Assembly: GCA_028551475.1 (NCBI GenBank) | Contig: CM052358.1 | Location: 2,544,501 to 2,608,500 of the forward strand | DNA: 64,000 nt | Reading direction: 5' to 3' | Source of the DNA: Casuarina equisetifolia | Taxonomy: Eukaryota; Streptophyta; Magnoliopsida; Fagales; Casuarinaceae | Shown here: positions 51,401 to 63,926 of the stretch, in pieces | Position numbering within the stretch: the stretch's first letter is position 1 | How the letters are laid out: each line of letters begins with the position of its first letter | The notes under the pieces: generated by a model | The model's input: the letters and a program-made list of their open reading frames with translations, nothing else | The model's database searches: none | What the model was told of the DNA's origin: nothing | Translations under genes and position numbers: made by a program

Positions 51401-52703
51401 CACGCGGGGAGCCCAGAATGGAGCCCGACAGAGGGGTGCTCGAGCCGCCAGCAAGGACGAGAGGCCAGGTGGCGGAGCCACCACCGGCCGGTTGACGGAC
51501 ACCGGCAAAACCTGAGGCATCACCAGAAGGAGCACTGGAGGCACGTTGCTGGATTTCGTGCTTGGACATGGCATAGATGCGCTCCAAGGAGGGGAACGAG
51601 TCATGGCTGAGGACCGACGAGCGCAAGGACTAAAATTCGTTGGGGAGGCCGAGAAGAAACTTCATCGACCGAGCTTTGTCCTCTTGCCCTTGAAGGCGGT
51701 CGTTGATCTTGCAGGTGCACAGGCCGCAGGAACATCAAATGGGGGCCAGATGAGCATCAAAGGCACCCCAAAGGTCCTTCAGGTGGACGAAATAGCGGGT
51801 GAGGTCCTCGCTGGTGCAGTCGCTGGGGAGATAAAGGTCATTGATGGCCTTCTGAAGGCCGAATCGCTGGGTGTTGGTGACCTTGTCGAAGGATTCACGA
51901 AGCACGGCCTAAATTTGTGCAATGGTGAGGAGTCAGGAGACAAGGCCTTCCAATTCGGGTTCAACCGAGTTCACGAGCCATGTTTTCACGGCGGCATGGC
52001 ACTGGGCCCAACGCTTAGCATCATCGCCAGAACCGTCGGGCTGGGGAAGATCACCGGTGAGAAATCCGAGTTTGTTGTAGGTGAAGAAGACCATCTAAAC
52101 TTGTTCCGCCCACGGATGATAGTTCAATTCACCGCTTAAGCGATGGGAAACGATGCTTCTAGTCTGTAAATCGGCGGCAGTCAGATGGTAGGGATCACTG
52201 ATGGAGCCAGTAGGGGCGGCGACGGAGGTGATTGGGGTGGATGCGGCCATGGTGATGGCGGCTAGGGTTCGGATGGCAATTTAGTGAATCGAAAAAGGGG
52301 TTGAGGGCAAAAAGGGTAATGGTGCAGTAGGAAAAGAAAAAAATGGCTAGGGTTTCTAGATGAGGGTATGACAGTAAATAACTAGGTGATTATGGAGGGG
52401 GGGGACAAACAGTTAGAAAAAAAAAATGGCAATTACCTCACACACTCGTTTGAAGGCTGATCGTAGCGGAAGCAAAAAAAATCTCAGGATCTAACCTAAG
52501 CGCTTTGATACCATATCACAAAGTGACAACAGCCGACGAGTGGAGGAAATTTTCTAATGTATTACGTTGAGTAAACTGTACAACATAAGGTGTTTAAATA
52601 CAAGCCTAGGGTGAGATATATATGGAAAACTACATAATGGAAAAAATTTACATTAATTTTCCTATATACTAATAACCAAATATAAATCTTCTGGTATCTT
52701 CCA
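48446..52703 (-). mobile_element. Truncated Ty1/copia retrotransposon upstream of SAG101-B
   Basis: Reads on the - strand from a short 5' LTR (about 52514-52703) and a PBS (tggtatcaaagc, 52502-52513) through gag (from about 52,250), a CCHC knuckle (CAHCHKVGHTKESC near 51,350), GAG-pre-integrase and integrase (50516-49700, LWHKRLGHSS, VHMDVWGP, LRSDNGTEF, QQNGVVERK) to reverse transcriptase ([25 protein letters not shown] near 48,600). It stops within RT, right at SAG101 leader sequence; RNase H and the 3' LTR are missing. Frameshifts near 49,370 and 49,000 and several stops show it is dead. Copy A shows the SAG101 sequence uninterrupted at this place (39,690-39,720). Confidence 0.85.
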
Positions 52704-53100
52704 TAGCAGCTTCGAACAGATTAGAAGTGTTCCTCCAGTTGAATCATATAAGAGCAAGTAGGAAGGCAAGCCTAAACTAATCGCCGTCCAAGAAAGTTCG
52801 TAGAATTATTATGAGGGACAACGACTTACCAAGTCAATAGACCTCAAAATTATAATTGTGAGGGACGATGACCTCCACATTGCTAAAGCCAGAGACTTGT
52901 CTTTTTATATTATTTAGTAAACAAGTCTCCCGTAATTAGGTAAAGACCCTTTAGTTGTACAACCTCAATTTTTAGAGTCATGGATTCAACTTAAGTTTAA
53001 GTTCACTCTAAACTTGAAGCTTCTACCATTAGCAAAGAAGATCTGTTAAGGCACAATTATGTTACTCAAATAAAGAAGAAGAAGAAAAAGAAGTCCAAAG
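52704..53100. other. SAG101-B upstream flank continued
   Basis: Resumes the sequence upstream of SAG101 (counterpart of 39,700-40,030 in unit 2). It contains the empty site of the SINE-like insert near 52,920 and about 130 bp at 52,950-53,070 that unit 2 lacks. Confidence 0.6.
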
Positions 53101-53109
53101 ACGCGGGAT

Positions 53110-53510
53110 GACAAGCTGCTCTTAGCACTGGGAAGATGCCGTGAAAACGAAAGGCACATATTCGAGCACAGCAGGCAGTCTATGCCGAAGTAAACCATCC
53201 AGATTTGACACGGTTACATCACTTTCTAGGAAGTTGCTAGCGTAGAATCACATTCGTTATCCTTTGCGTATGTGTTCGTGAGAGCAAATGGCAACAGCAG
53301 AGACAAAACTTGGACGCTCATGATGCCAAAATGGCTGATGCTGTTACCAATTTCCATCCAGATTCCCCTGTTCCGAACTTGGCATGTGTCACAATAGTCG
53401 GTTGGGGGCCTATGGTTGCATACATAGTCTCAGACCCGGCAACCATAAACAATACAAGTTACTTGCAACAACGAAAGAACATCAACGAACTACAAAGTCA
53501 TTAAGAAGTT
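53110..53510. other. Unrecognised conserved block, copy in unit 3
   Basis: Counterpart of 40,100-40,470, with the same short open frames on both strands and small indels. Function unknown. Confidence 0.35.
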
Positions 53511-54100
53511 GACCATTTGATGAACCAAGTCAAAGAAAGTGAAAACTTGGATTTGGAGGTTTGAAAAATGTTAATAAAAGAAAAAATGTCGATGAAGAAG
53601 ATACGGAGAGAAAGAAGGGAAAGAAACTAGAAAACCCAACGTGAAAGGAATAGAATGAGAAAATTAATTAGTTCTTCATAACAAGACATAACTTGCAGAA
53701 AATGATTTGGTTCATTTTACTCTGTGGGTTATGGAACACCCTGTAGTAGCCCGTACTATTTCTTGATAAGACAATTATACAAGGGGATAGGAGATTAAAT
53801 TCATCCCACAGTAGCAGTCATACATCATATGAAAGATAAACATATGCTATTAGACGCTGCTTAGCAGCAGAATAGCCTTCCAACTCTCTTTATTAGTTGC
53901 GTCCATTTGAACTAATATTTATCTAGATAAGGTCTCCATGTCACAATGATATGCAAGGAAATAAAAGAAAGTCTCGTGCCACCACAAAATGCACGACCAT
54001 CAATTATACCATCAACTAGCAATGTAGAATTTATTGTCCACATCTTAACAATTCTTGTTACTGAAGTTTCTAATTCCACCTTTTGTTATTCCTACCTTGA

Positions 54101-55215
54101 TCAAAGATCCCTATTAGCTACCACCACATTCAATAACTAGGCGAGATCATATGATTTGAAGTCTTTTCCATAACAAAGACTCGAATCCAAGGGTGTTTTT
54201 CCATCTTGTAAGCAATGAAGTCTGTGATGTTAATTGCATCTTCACTAAAAGCAAATAGTACAAATTTTCATGCTTTACCAAAACTTTCCTTTATAAGATA
54301 AAAAGAAAATAAAGTATAAAATTAGCAAGACATGCAATGGAATATGATAGGAAGTAAAAGAAAATTTCACCCCTTTTATTTTCCTCTATTTGCTAAAAAA
54401 ATATTAAGCTAATCACAAAAGTCGATCAACAAATTTAATTAGATTATCTTATATCACTCAATGATAACGTGGACAAAAATGAAAAAGTCTATAATATACA
54501 TTACCATAATTTGCATGGAATGTATATGGTTTGAGGCAATTACCTCATTTCTTCTATTTTTATATGCATCATTAACCAATAAAATTTTTACAAATATGTC
54601 AATTTTTGCTTTGGATAGCAACGTGTAATGAAGTCTAACCCTCCTAAAAGAACTCATAACCATGGCATAAGACAAACATCAATAGGAAACTAACATTATT
54701 CAAATTCAAGAACTTAACTCACATTATCTATAATATTTACATCAACTCATATTTGATTAGTAACTTCACTGTTTGTATGACACCAATTTGAACAACATAA
54801 TGAAATGGAGTAACACCATCCTGCCATTTGAGATAAAAAAAATATAAACTAATAGACCCTTGGTATTTGTTGTCAATTCATAAAATAAAAAATTTTATCC
54901 TTACTCTGTCTTTGATACGAGGGCTTACACCTTTTCTAAGGTGACTAACAACAACCTCCTTTTTCCCCACAATTGCCTTATGAAGGGTAGTTAGACCATC
55001 CTATTTTGCCAAGTTACATATGATTTGCAAGTCCAAAAAATATATGAGATTTATTTGGACATAAATTTAGGATTGACAGATGAATATACCTTACCCAATA
55101 AGCAATATCAATACTAAGCCTAGTTTCTAGTAGCTTATCCATGAACACAATCTACCTTAACAATGCAAGGGTATTAAATGGGCTCTATTTTGCTTAAATA
55201 ATTGAGCTAGAAGAA
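54101..55215 (-). pseudogene. AKRP-like ankyrin-repeat pseudogene, copy in unit 3
   Basis: Same layout as 41,098-42,190. The repeat corresponding to GWTSLH here has TAG for the Trp codon as well as the TGA shared with the other copy. The last-exon region is still recognisable. Confidence 0.65.
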
Positions 55216-55606
55216 TTAGAAAGATGGAAAATTTATAGACCCTCAATGAATAAGAACCTGCATATATAATTTCTAGTTCAAGAGTAAAATTTCATACAAG
55301 GTAGTAAGTGATTCCAAAATGTGCCCATTTAGGTTTGGTTAAGGTCAATATGGGTTTTCAACACCTTTTTGTATACCAAGAGATTGTTTTGATATCAATA
55401 ACAACTAATAGATAATGGAAATAGAGTAAGTTAGAAGGTTTAAATTTCAATCTAAAATTTAGTTTATAAGCTAGATGAATAAATTTACATTTCAACTTCA
55501 CTTTAAAATTATACTTCTCATATTGTTAATAGCATTAAAACATTATCAAAAATTTTTGTCTCAAGATTGCTTTCCAACTATTCCTATGAACTTTGAATAA
55601 TGATAG

Positions 55607-55765
55607 GAAGAAGTTGAAATAGAGGCAAAGGTGGTGGCATAAAAATAAAAAATGACTATAGTGGTAGTGGAGGTGAGAAAAAGAGATCAAAGAAAACTAA
55701 TTGCTTTGGATAAGCAATGGATGACAACAAGTATGATCAATCAAAGTGAAATGAGTAAATTTTGA
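55607..55765 (+). pseudogene. Thioesterase exon-3 remnant (copy 5)
   Basis: Single exon of 159 bp after atgatag, with an in-frame TAA soon after the VVA codons and no exons 1 or 2. It lies in the same place relative to the ankyrin pseudogene as copy 4 in unit 2. Confidence 0.8.
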
Positions 55766-56829
55766 GCCGAAACTAGCAAATTTCAAGCTAAATTATTGTT
55801 CTTCAATGAACCTAATGAATGTATACATATTCTTGTAAAGTATAGGTGCCAAATTTTTTGTTATACAATTATTTGTAGATTTTCAACTAATTTATTTAAA
55901 ACTTCATAACTATAGTCTTTGAATCATGCTAAAGACTATAAGTTTTAGGGGTCTGAGTTCTATCTTAAAAGGTTAATCTAATGAGAAGAGTTGCCAAGTC
56001 ATTTCATATATTCAAATCATTCTACTTATCTTTCCGATGTGCAAGAATAAAGTTTATACATTTTCTACCAATCTAAATCCATGTTACCCTTGATATGGGT
56101 GAGGCTTCTTATATATCATATCAACTTGTAATATAACTTTGATATCACTTGGTATAAGTCTAAATTTCATCCCAAAAGGTCAACTTAATAGAGAAATAAC
56201 CAAAACTCTTATATAATTAAATCATCTTACTTGTTTTTCTAAAGCAAGAAAGTAAAGACTATTACAATAAGACCTCTCAACGTTAACTTCATAATACTTT
56301 TCAAATAACTCAATATTTGGTTATTAGTGTTATACAATTTTTGTTTTTACTCTAAAATATAAAACTTAAAAATTCTATTTATAAGCTTTCTAATTTAAGA
56401 GGTTTTTCTCTCTCCAAAATTATGGGGGACTTTCTCTTTGACTACTTGAGAAAGTCATACATTCCTTCCTATGGTTTTAGATGAATGATTATGGATACTT
56501 TCTCACAACCAAATATCAAATGCATAGTTGATAAATAAATAGCAAATCATGAATGGTTCCATAGATAACAACATTTCTCACTAGTTCAAAGGTATAGTTG
56601 CAAGCATACATTTACCAGTTTTTCTTTCCATTTTAAGATGGAAGAAGGAAACAAAGATAGAATTATGGAAAACAGACTTATACAAAACCCAAATTACAAA
56701 CGGAAACGATATGAAAAAGTTAAGTCTTGGAATGATGACGTGCCTTCAGAGTTTATTGGGGAATGAGTTCAGAGTACTTTCAAGGTTCAAGTCTACCGCA
56801 CACAACATACTGAATAATTTTCCTCTAAA

Positions 56830-58226
56830 TCACTGAAAATTTCCGAGAATCTCGAGTTCGCCATCGGCATACTTTTTGTACTGGCCAGTTTTCATCAAGT
56901 CATTGACTGGCGAACTGTAAAGGGCTCCCATGATACCTTTTTCTATAATTTTCTTGTACTCTTTCCACCATTTCATGAAGCTGCTACCCTGCAAGAAAAT
57001 CTCTGGCGATACTGTATAATTCTTTAGCATTTTTAAAACATAGACTTCAAAATTCTTCAGGTTCTCTGTATGTATGTTCTTATCACCTGGATTTCTGTCA
57101 CTCAGCACCTGGCATGAAATCAAAGCCTCCTCGACGTGTGCCCAAAAGCAAGAATCCTCTGTCAGGTTAGCCTTCACGCTTTGTTTCTTTGAATTAATTG
57201 AAACGCTTGTCGGTTTCTCTTCTTTCTCCAGCCATTGCTCCAATTGTCTGAAATGTTTATTTCTTTCTTTAGGCCTTCCTATATTTATGTAGTCTGTTGG
57301 CTCGCTGCACCAGGGTTCAGCTCTACGCCGTGCTTCAATCCCTCGGTAGTATTCAGCTATGACCAGTGGTTCAATCATTCTTCGGTAGTTTGTTCCGGCA
57401 AACAGCCAGCGGGTACGAAATGAGGCCCCCTCCTTCTGGGGCCTTTTCTCTACCTCATCAACTATATCCATCCAATAAGTTGTGAGGGATTTCTTGAACT
57501 GTTCCACCTGTACGTCCCGTTGATAGCTTGCATTCTTATAGATGTCATAGTATCCAACTTCGCCGTCCCTACAAAGCTTCTTGTACCATCCAGGTTGGCC
57601 ATGTTTATTTTCATTTCAGTCAACATCATGGCGTCAAAAACTTCATTGCTCCTCATTAACAGTTTCCTTTCTTGCTTTTCTAACTTAATAATCAGAGTGT
57701 CGTTAATGCTCTGCTACAGAAATTATTAAAAATGAGTATTGCGAGAAATAGAGTTCTGAAAAATCTAGATGATACTAAACAATACTGACTCTTAGCAATG
57801 TAAGTAACACTACACATTCTGGTTAATAAATTGTGAGCATTTCATTCTTATCATTGTCGTACGTAGTGTCTTGTCTAGATGCATCTAACATGGCATAACA
57901 TAAGGATCAGATGAGCATTTTGCAATTATATATGATCCATATGAAGTTGAAATTGAAATCGAGGTACCTGTGATCACCCAAGTCCGATTGCTACTAGTTG
58001 TTTAATAATGGCCGCCAGTAATGATTGTCTATTGCCTGCCCGTTCTAGTTGTGCGATCCATTCATCTCCTCCTACACACTCCTTGCAAATTACGTTACTG
58101 TTGAGTTGTTCCACAATTGTTTCATACTCAAAGAATTGGTGAGGAATTTGATTTGTAGGTGTTGCCATCATCAACAGCTTCAAAATGGATTCAGGGTCCT
58201 CGAGACAAGCACAACCCAGTTCTAAA
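56830..58226 (-). pseudogene. SAG101: SAG101-like gene, copy C (truncated by copia insertion)
   Basis: Exon 4 (56830-57710) has the full EP length but a 1-bp deletion near 57,590 shifts the frame between MKINMANL and the YKKL region. Exon 3 is present only as its 3' part (57968-58226, with HQFFEYETIVEQLNSN and CVGGDEWIAQLERAGNRQS), because a copia LTR begins at 58,227. Any remaining 5' exons would lie beyond the element, outside the window. Unlike copy A it has no LTR element in the last intron, and unlike copy B it keeps that intron at normal size. Confidence 0.85.
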
Positions 58227-58676
58227 TGTTAGCTTAATTTTTTATTTAAGCTTACTAAAGTGGGCTATATTATGTTGGTCCATGAAAGTTCTAAATATGG
58301 ACTGGCTGATGTGGGCTGTGGCTAACCAAATAGGGCCGTGATGAGTGGGCCTATTGGGTTGCACATAAGGTAAGGCTAGGTCTTATCCTCTAGCTCATAT
58401 AAATACGTAATGTTCTTAGGGTTTCATGAGGTTGCTCTTCACAAAAGAGGCGAAACCTAGGTTCTCTCATCGAGCCAGTGATTCTTATGAGAATAGAGGA
58501 TATTCGCCTAAGCCTGAATTTCAAAGAGCATTATTAGGTCTACAACGACGAAAGAATGGATCACAAGAGCGGTATGTTTTTATGAATTCTATTTTTATTT
58601 GTTTGCTAAATCAAAATCATACAAACGGTGTTTTAGATCTGTCTACGCAGATCCTATGAAGTTTCTTTTTCTAACA
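58227..58676 (+). repeat. 5' LTR of copia element
   Basis: Bounded by the inverted ends TGTTAG and CTAACA and by the PBS. It contains the direct junction with SAG101-C exon 3 on its left. Confidence 0.88.
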
Positions 58677-59179
58677 TGTGGTATCAGAGCATCGTAGATG
58701 AGGTCTAAAATCTGGTTTTGATTTTTATTTGGTTTACAAAATCATGTTTGTTTTTCTGTTCGGGTCAAAATGTGATTTGCTAAACATTTGGGTGTTGTTT
58801 GTGATTTGGAAATACAATTTTTGGATTATTTGGGTTCAAACTATAATTTTTGAAAATTTCAAATTAACAAAAATCCCAAATCGCATTCTCGGGCAAAATT
58901 TGATGAAATTTCAAACGGATTGTGATGTTTTTCTCTACAATCCATCTCTATGCACGTCGATCTACAGTTCTACACGAACTTTTAGCACAAAAATTGCATT
59001 TTTGAGTCAATTTTTTGTTTTTGCCTAAAACCTAACTTTTAGGTTCAAATTTAGTCATTTTTGAGTGTTTAATCGGCCAAAGAACAGTTTTTCCATGTGT
59101 TTCCGACCAATATGTGCCGGAATCGATGCAGGTTTCGTGCTAATTTTGCATGAATCTGCGAATCGCAAACGAAATCGTT

Positions 59180-59520
59180 CACGGTTCATTCGGATTCCAT
59201 TCGGGTCGTTTTCGACCTGAATAGCAGGATCGACCCGTTTCGCGGGTCATTCGGGTCTGACCCAACAAGGTTGGACCCGGGTCAGGATGGTCCGACCCAT
59301 TCGGGTCGGGCCGGTTTGGCCCATCAGGGTGTGCCCGATCTGGCCCATTCGGGTCGGTCATGGTTTGGCCCATTCGAGTCACCGGTTCGGCCCATTCGGG
59401 TCAACCCAATCAGGCCCATCCAAGTTAGGCCCATTTAGGTCAACCCGGTCTGATCCATTTGGGTCCATGAACCCGACCCAGTCAACAGGTCAACCCGACC
59501 CAGTCAACGGTCAACGGTAA
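59180..59520 (+). repeat. Degenerate minisatellite in the copia leader
   Basis: Many imperfect copies of a 12-20 bp motif around gcccattcgggtc. The region is much richer in GC than its surroundings and leaves both strands open for 67-77 codons as a by-product of the repeat length. Those frames are not taken as genes. Confidence 0.8.
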
Positions 59521-60260
59521 AAAAAAAGGTAACTATTTTGACCAGAAACTTTGACTGGCGCGTGAGAGCGCGTGGATGGTCCAAATTAAGTGCGGTTTGA
59601 ACTAGAATGTGTATTTTTGAATACCAAACATTTTGATATATTATATGATATGTTTTATATATTTTTTCAGTCTCTTTTGATGCTTTAAAGTTTAGAGCAT
59701 GTATATTGACATCTTGTTTATTTTCTTGCATGCTTAAGTTTGTTTATAGACATACTCTGTATGCTATTATAGTATATGTAATTGAAGCATGCATTTAGTT
59801 GAATCTGTTAAAGTGTTAATTCATATTCTAATGAATACATAAAGCATGTCTCGCAGTATGAGAATGATCCAATTAGGTTGTGACTGCCAAAGTGGCACAA
59901 CTTAATTGTGTTCAAGTAGTTTTCTCATGCGGATGGGGACGTTTTTAGTTTTAGTATATAGTTATACTCCCAAAGGAGGTGATTATATATTAGAACATAA
60001 AGAGTTACATAGTTAAAATGCATGTGTTTAGACTAATTGGATTAGTCTATACATCCAAAGGTGGTAGATTATGAAAATTAGAATATTCTCATGGCCTTTA
60101 CTATGCTGAGATTTTACATTGATTGTTATGTATTCTACCCAAAGGTGTTTACATGATAGAGTTTGTGAATCTCTAAATATGTGATTGTATTTATATAGTA
60201 CTCGTATATTACTAATGTTGTATTGACTCACTTTCAGTCACCTTTCCTATCAACAACCAA

Positions 60261-63200
60261 ATGATTACTATTGAGACACTTACGGGTGTGAACTTTAAAA
60301 GATGGAAAGAGGATGTTATGTTCGCGATGGAGATGGCAGATGTACATTCTGCTTTTACTATAGAATAGCTAGCTGCTCTTACTGAAGAGAGTACTGAAGA
60401 GCAAAAGAAAACTTTTGAATCATGGACAAGGAGTAATCGGATTTGTTTATTGTCCATGAAGAGATCAATCATGGATCATCTTAAGAGTGGGTTGCCTGTG
60501 GACGGTACTGCTAAGGCATTTATGGAAGCTGTAGAAAGCAGGTATAAGGTATCTTCAAATGCTGAAACAGGGCAACTTCTTCAGGCATTATATGCCATGA
60601 GGTATGATGGAACTGGTGATGTAAGAGATTACATCATCAGAATGGTAGATTACCAATCAAAGCTTAAGGCTTTGGATGTTGCACTCCCTGATGCATGTGT
60701 TGTCCACCATGCTCTGAATTCGTTTCCTCCTGAATTTGGAATAATCAAGACTGCCTATAATAATCAGGAGGAAAGCTAGTCTTTTAATGATCTGATTGTT
60801 AAAGTAGTAGCTGAGGAAGAGAAGTTGAAGCGAGACAAGTCGCATATGGTAATGTATTCTCCTAATTCAAATGTGGGGAAAGGCAGAAGAGTAGCTGCAC
60901 CAAGTCATCCAGGTATTCCTTCAACCTCTAAGAATGTTAGTACATCTGGTCATAAAGGTGGGGTCAAGAAAACACTCTTTAAGAAAGAGAGTGATCGTTG
61001 CTTCTTCTGTAAGAAGAAAGGTTACATGAAGAAAGAGTGTAACAAATACAAATCTTGGCTTCAAAAGCGCAAGCCAGCAGGTAATAGTTCTTTGGTTTTT
61101 GTTTGTGAATCTAATATATCTATAGCCCCATCAAGTTCTTGGTGGCTAGATACTGGTGCAACTAATCATGTTGCTTTTACCATTCAGGGGTTCATAAATA
61201 AGCGGAGACCAAGTAAAGATGAACTATGGCTTACAGTTGGGAATAATGCTAAAGTCCCTGTAGACTTTGTGGAAGATATTATTTTAATATTAGATTTAGG
61301 TTTTCAAATGTTATTGAATAACACTTTTTATGTACCGTCTTTTAGACGAAATTTAATTTTTGTTTCTGTTTTAAACATGGATGGTTATGCATTTGAAATA
61401 AAGAATTCAATGATTACTTTGTTTTACAATTCAAATAAAGTTGGATCTTGTGTTTTATCTTATGGTTTATATCAATTAAGTTTATCTCCTTATAATGTCT
61501 ATAATATTGAAAAGGTTGTTCCCAAAAGGTCTTTACCTAAAGAGCAATCATACATGTTGTGGCATAAAAGGCTTGGTCACATTTCTAGAGAGAGGGTAGA
61601 TAGATTGATAAAGTTTAACATTCTTCCTCCTCTTAAAGATGATCTAGTGACATGTGTTGATTGTTGTAGAGGCAAAATGGTCAAGATAAAGAAAAAGACT
61701 GCAAATCGCAGTTATGATCTCTTAGAGATTATACACACTGATATCAGTGGACCCTATACATCAACCTTATGCAGAAATGTATATTTTATTACATTTATAG
61801 ATGATTTTTCCCATTATAGTTACCTGTATTTGATTAAGGAAAAGTCTAAGTCTCTTGATAAATTCAAGATTTTCAAGACTAAAATCGAAAAATAGTTGGG
61901 AAAAATAATCAAGGTTGTTAGGTCAGATAGAAGGGGAGAATACTATGGCAAACATGGCGATGCTGGACAGCTTAAAGGCTCGTTTGCTAAATATTTAGAA
62001 GACTCTGGAATAGTTGCTCAATTTACAATGCCAGGGAGTCCTAAACAAAATGGTGTAGCTGAAAGACGTAACAGGACTCTTATGGATATGGTGAGAAGTA
62101 TGATTAGTAGAACTAATTTACCTGGTTTCTTATGGGGAGAAGCTTTGAAAACAGTTCTTTATATACTCAATCGAGTACCCACAAAAGCTGTTTCGCTTAT
62201 GCCATTTGAGTTGTGGACTGGTCATGTACCTAGTTTAAACCATTTAAGAGTTTGGGGATGTCTTGCAGAGGTAAGATTGTATAATCCAACTCTAGGCAAG
62301 TTGGATTCAAGGACTACAAGATGTTATTTTGTTTCTTATCCTGACTATTCTAAGGGATATCGTTTTTATAACCCATCTGGAGGGACTAGAATTGTAGAGT
62401 CTCAAACTATAAAGTTTTTGGAGCTTGATGTAGCGGAAAATGTTGTAAGTACTCCTTCACCAATTCAGGATGCAGATGTAGTAGGCACGTCTGTGATGTT
62501 TTCTTTACCTACTCAAGCAATAGAAGTGCCTATAGTACCAACTGTAAGGACTTCTGAGTCTTCATCATCCGTTATAGATCCAGTTGTAGAACATCAAGTG
62601 CAGAATCAAGATCCTGAACCTATACTTCGAAGATCAACTAGCGAAAAAAGGTCTGCAATTCATCCAGATTATTTAGTTTATTTGGGTGAACATGATTATG
62701 ATATAGGAGTTATGAAGGATCCAATAACATATACAGAAGCAATATCAAGTTCTCAAGCAAAGTTGTGGTTAGATGCAATGCAAGATGAAATGCAATCAAT
62801 GAAGCATAATGATGTCTGGGAACTAGTTGAGTTACCTGAAGGTTGTAAACCTGTTGGTTGTAAATGGGTATATAAGACCAAAAGGAGTTCTACTGGTCAA
62901 GTTGAAAGGTTTAAAGCTAGATTAGTAGCAAAAGGTTTCACACAGAAAGAAGGAGTAGATTATAATGAAACTTTTTCTCCAGTATCTTCTAAAGATTCCT
63001 TTAGAATTGTAATGGCTCTAGTAGCTCATTTTGATATGGAATTACACCAAATTGATGTTAAAACTGCTTTTCTGAATGGAACGCTAGATGAAACAGTGTA
63101 TATGAAACAGCCTGAAGGTTTTGAAATGAAAGAAGGAGAAAAGCTTGTTTGTAGACTTAAGAAGTCTATTTATGGATTAAAGCAAGCTTCTAGACAGTGG

Positions 63201-63926
63201 TACATAAGGTTTGATAGTTTTATCACTTCATGTGGTTTTGTGGAGAATAGAGTAGATCGTTGTATATACACAAAGATTAGTGGGAGAACTCTGATCTTTC
63301 TTGTCCTTTATGTGGATGACATTTTACTTGCGAGTAATAGTCAAACGTTACTTCATGAGACTAAAGAATTATTGTCAACTCAGTTTGATATGAAGGATCT
63401 CGATGAAGCAACTTATGTTTTAGGGATTGAAATTCAAAGGGACCGTTCTCGGCGTTTATTGGGGCTTTTTCAAAAGGCATATATAGGTCGAATTCTTAAA
63501 CGGTATAACATGGAAGATTGTAAAGGAGGTAAGGTGCCAATCTATAAGAGTGATAAATTAAGTAAAGATCAATGCCCTGCGACAGAGGAAGAGAAAGCTT
63601 TAATGAGGAATATACCATATGCAAGTGCGCTTGGTAGTATTATGTATGCTCAAGTTTTTACGCGCCCTGACATAGCTTTTATAACAGGACTTCTTGGAAG
63701 ATATCAATCGAATCCTAGACAAGAGCATTGGGTAGCTATTAAGAAGGTCTTAAGGTACTTAAAGAGAACAAAAGATTGTATGATGACTTACAGGCATGTA
63801 AAAGAATTAGAGCTGGTTGGGTATACAGATTCAGATTTTGTTGGATGTAAGGATGATTGGAAATCTACATCAGGATATGTGTTTATAATGGCAGGAGGAG
63901 CTATTTCATGGAAAAGCTCAAAATAG
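60261..63926 (+). pseudogene. Copia gag-pol polyprotein, one frame with TAG stops
   Basis: Starts at the ATG at 60,261. Gag is followed by a zinc knuckle with the His replaced by Tyr (CFFCKKKGYMKKEC, near 61,000), protease (WWLDTGATNH, 61,140), GAG-pre-integrase (LWHKRLGHIS, 61,556), integrase core ([29 protein letters not shown]), reverse transcriptase (from about 62,860; [10 protein letters not shown] at 63,310) and RNase H ([19 protein letters not shown]). The frame is never shifted across 3.7 kb, but TAG codons stand at 60,366, 60,777, 61,893 and 63,924. The reading continues as RNase H beyond the last one to the window end. It cannot make a full product. Confidence 0.9.

Larger units (their letters stand above)
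43855..58226. repeat. Tandem duplication unit 3 plus partial fourth unit
   Basis: Repeats unit 2: thioesterase copy 3, SAG101-B, the unrecognised block, AKRP-like pseudogene and lone thioesterase exon 3. It then continues into a further SAG101 copy (C) at 56,830, which marks the start of another partial unit. Just before the block, 43,700-43,855 matches the sequence beside the ankyrin pseudogenes (41,335 and 54,350), a misplaced scrap that marks a recombination junction. Confidence 0.8.

Noticed and set aside
51546..52139. 197-codon plus-strand open frame
   Set aside because: Antisense to the copia gag region; no family resemblance, and it lies wholly within the element.
59179..59520. CRISPR-like repeat array or a Pro/Asp-rich protein gene
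   Set aside because: Repeats are adjacent and degenerate without unique spacers, the genome is eukaryotic, and the open frames follow from the repeat.
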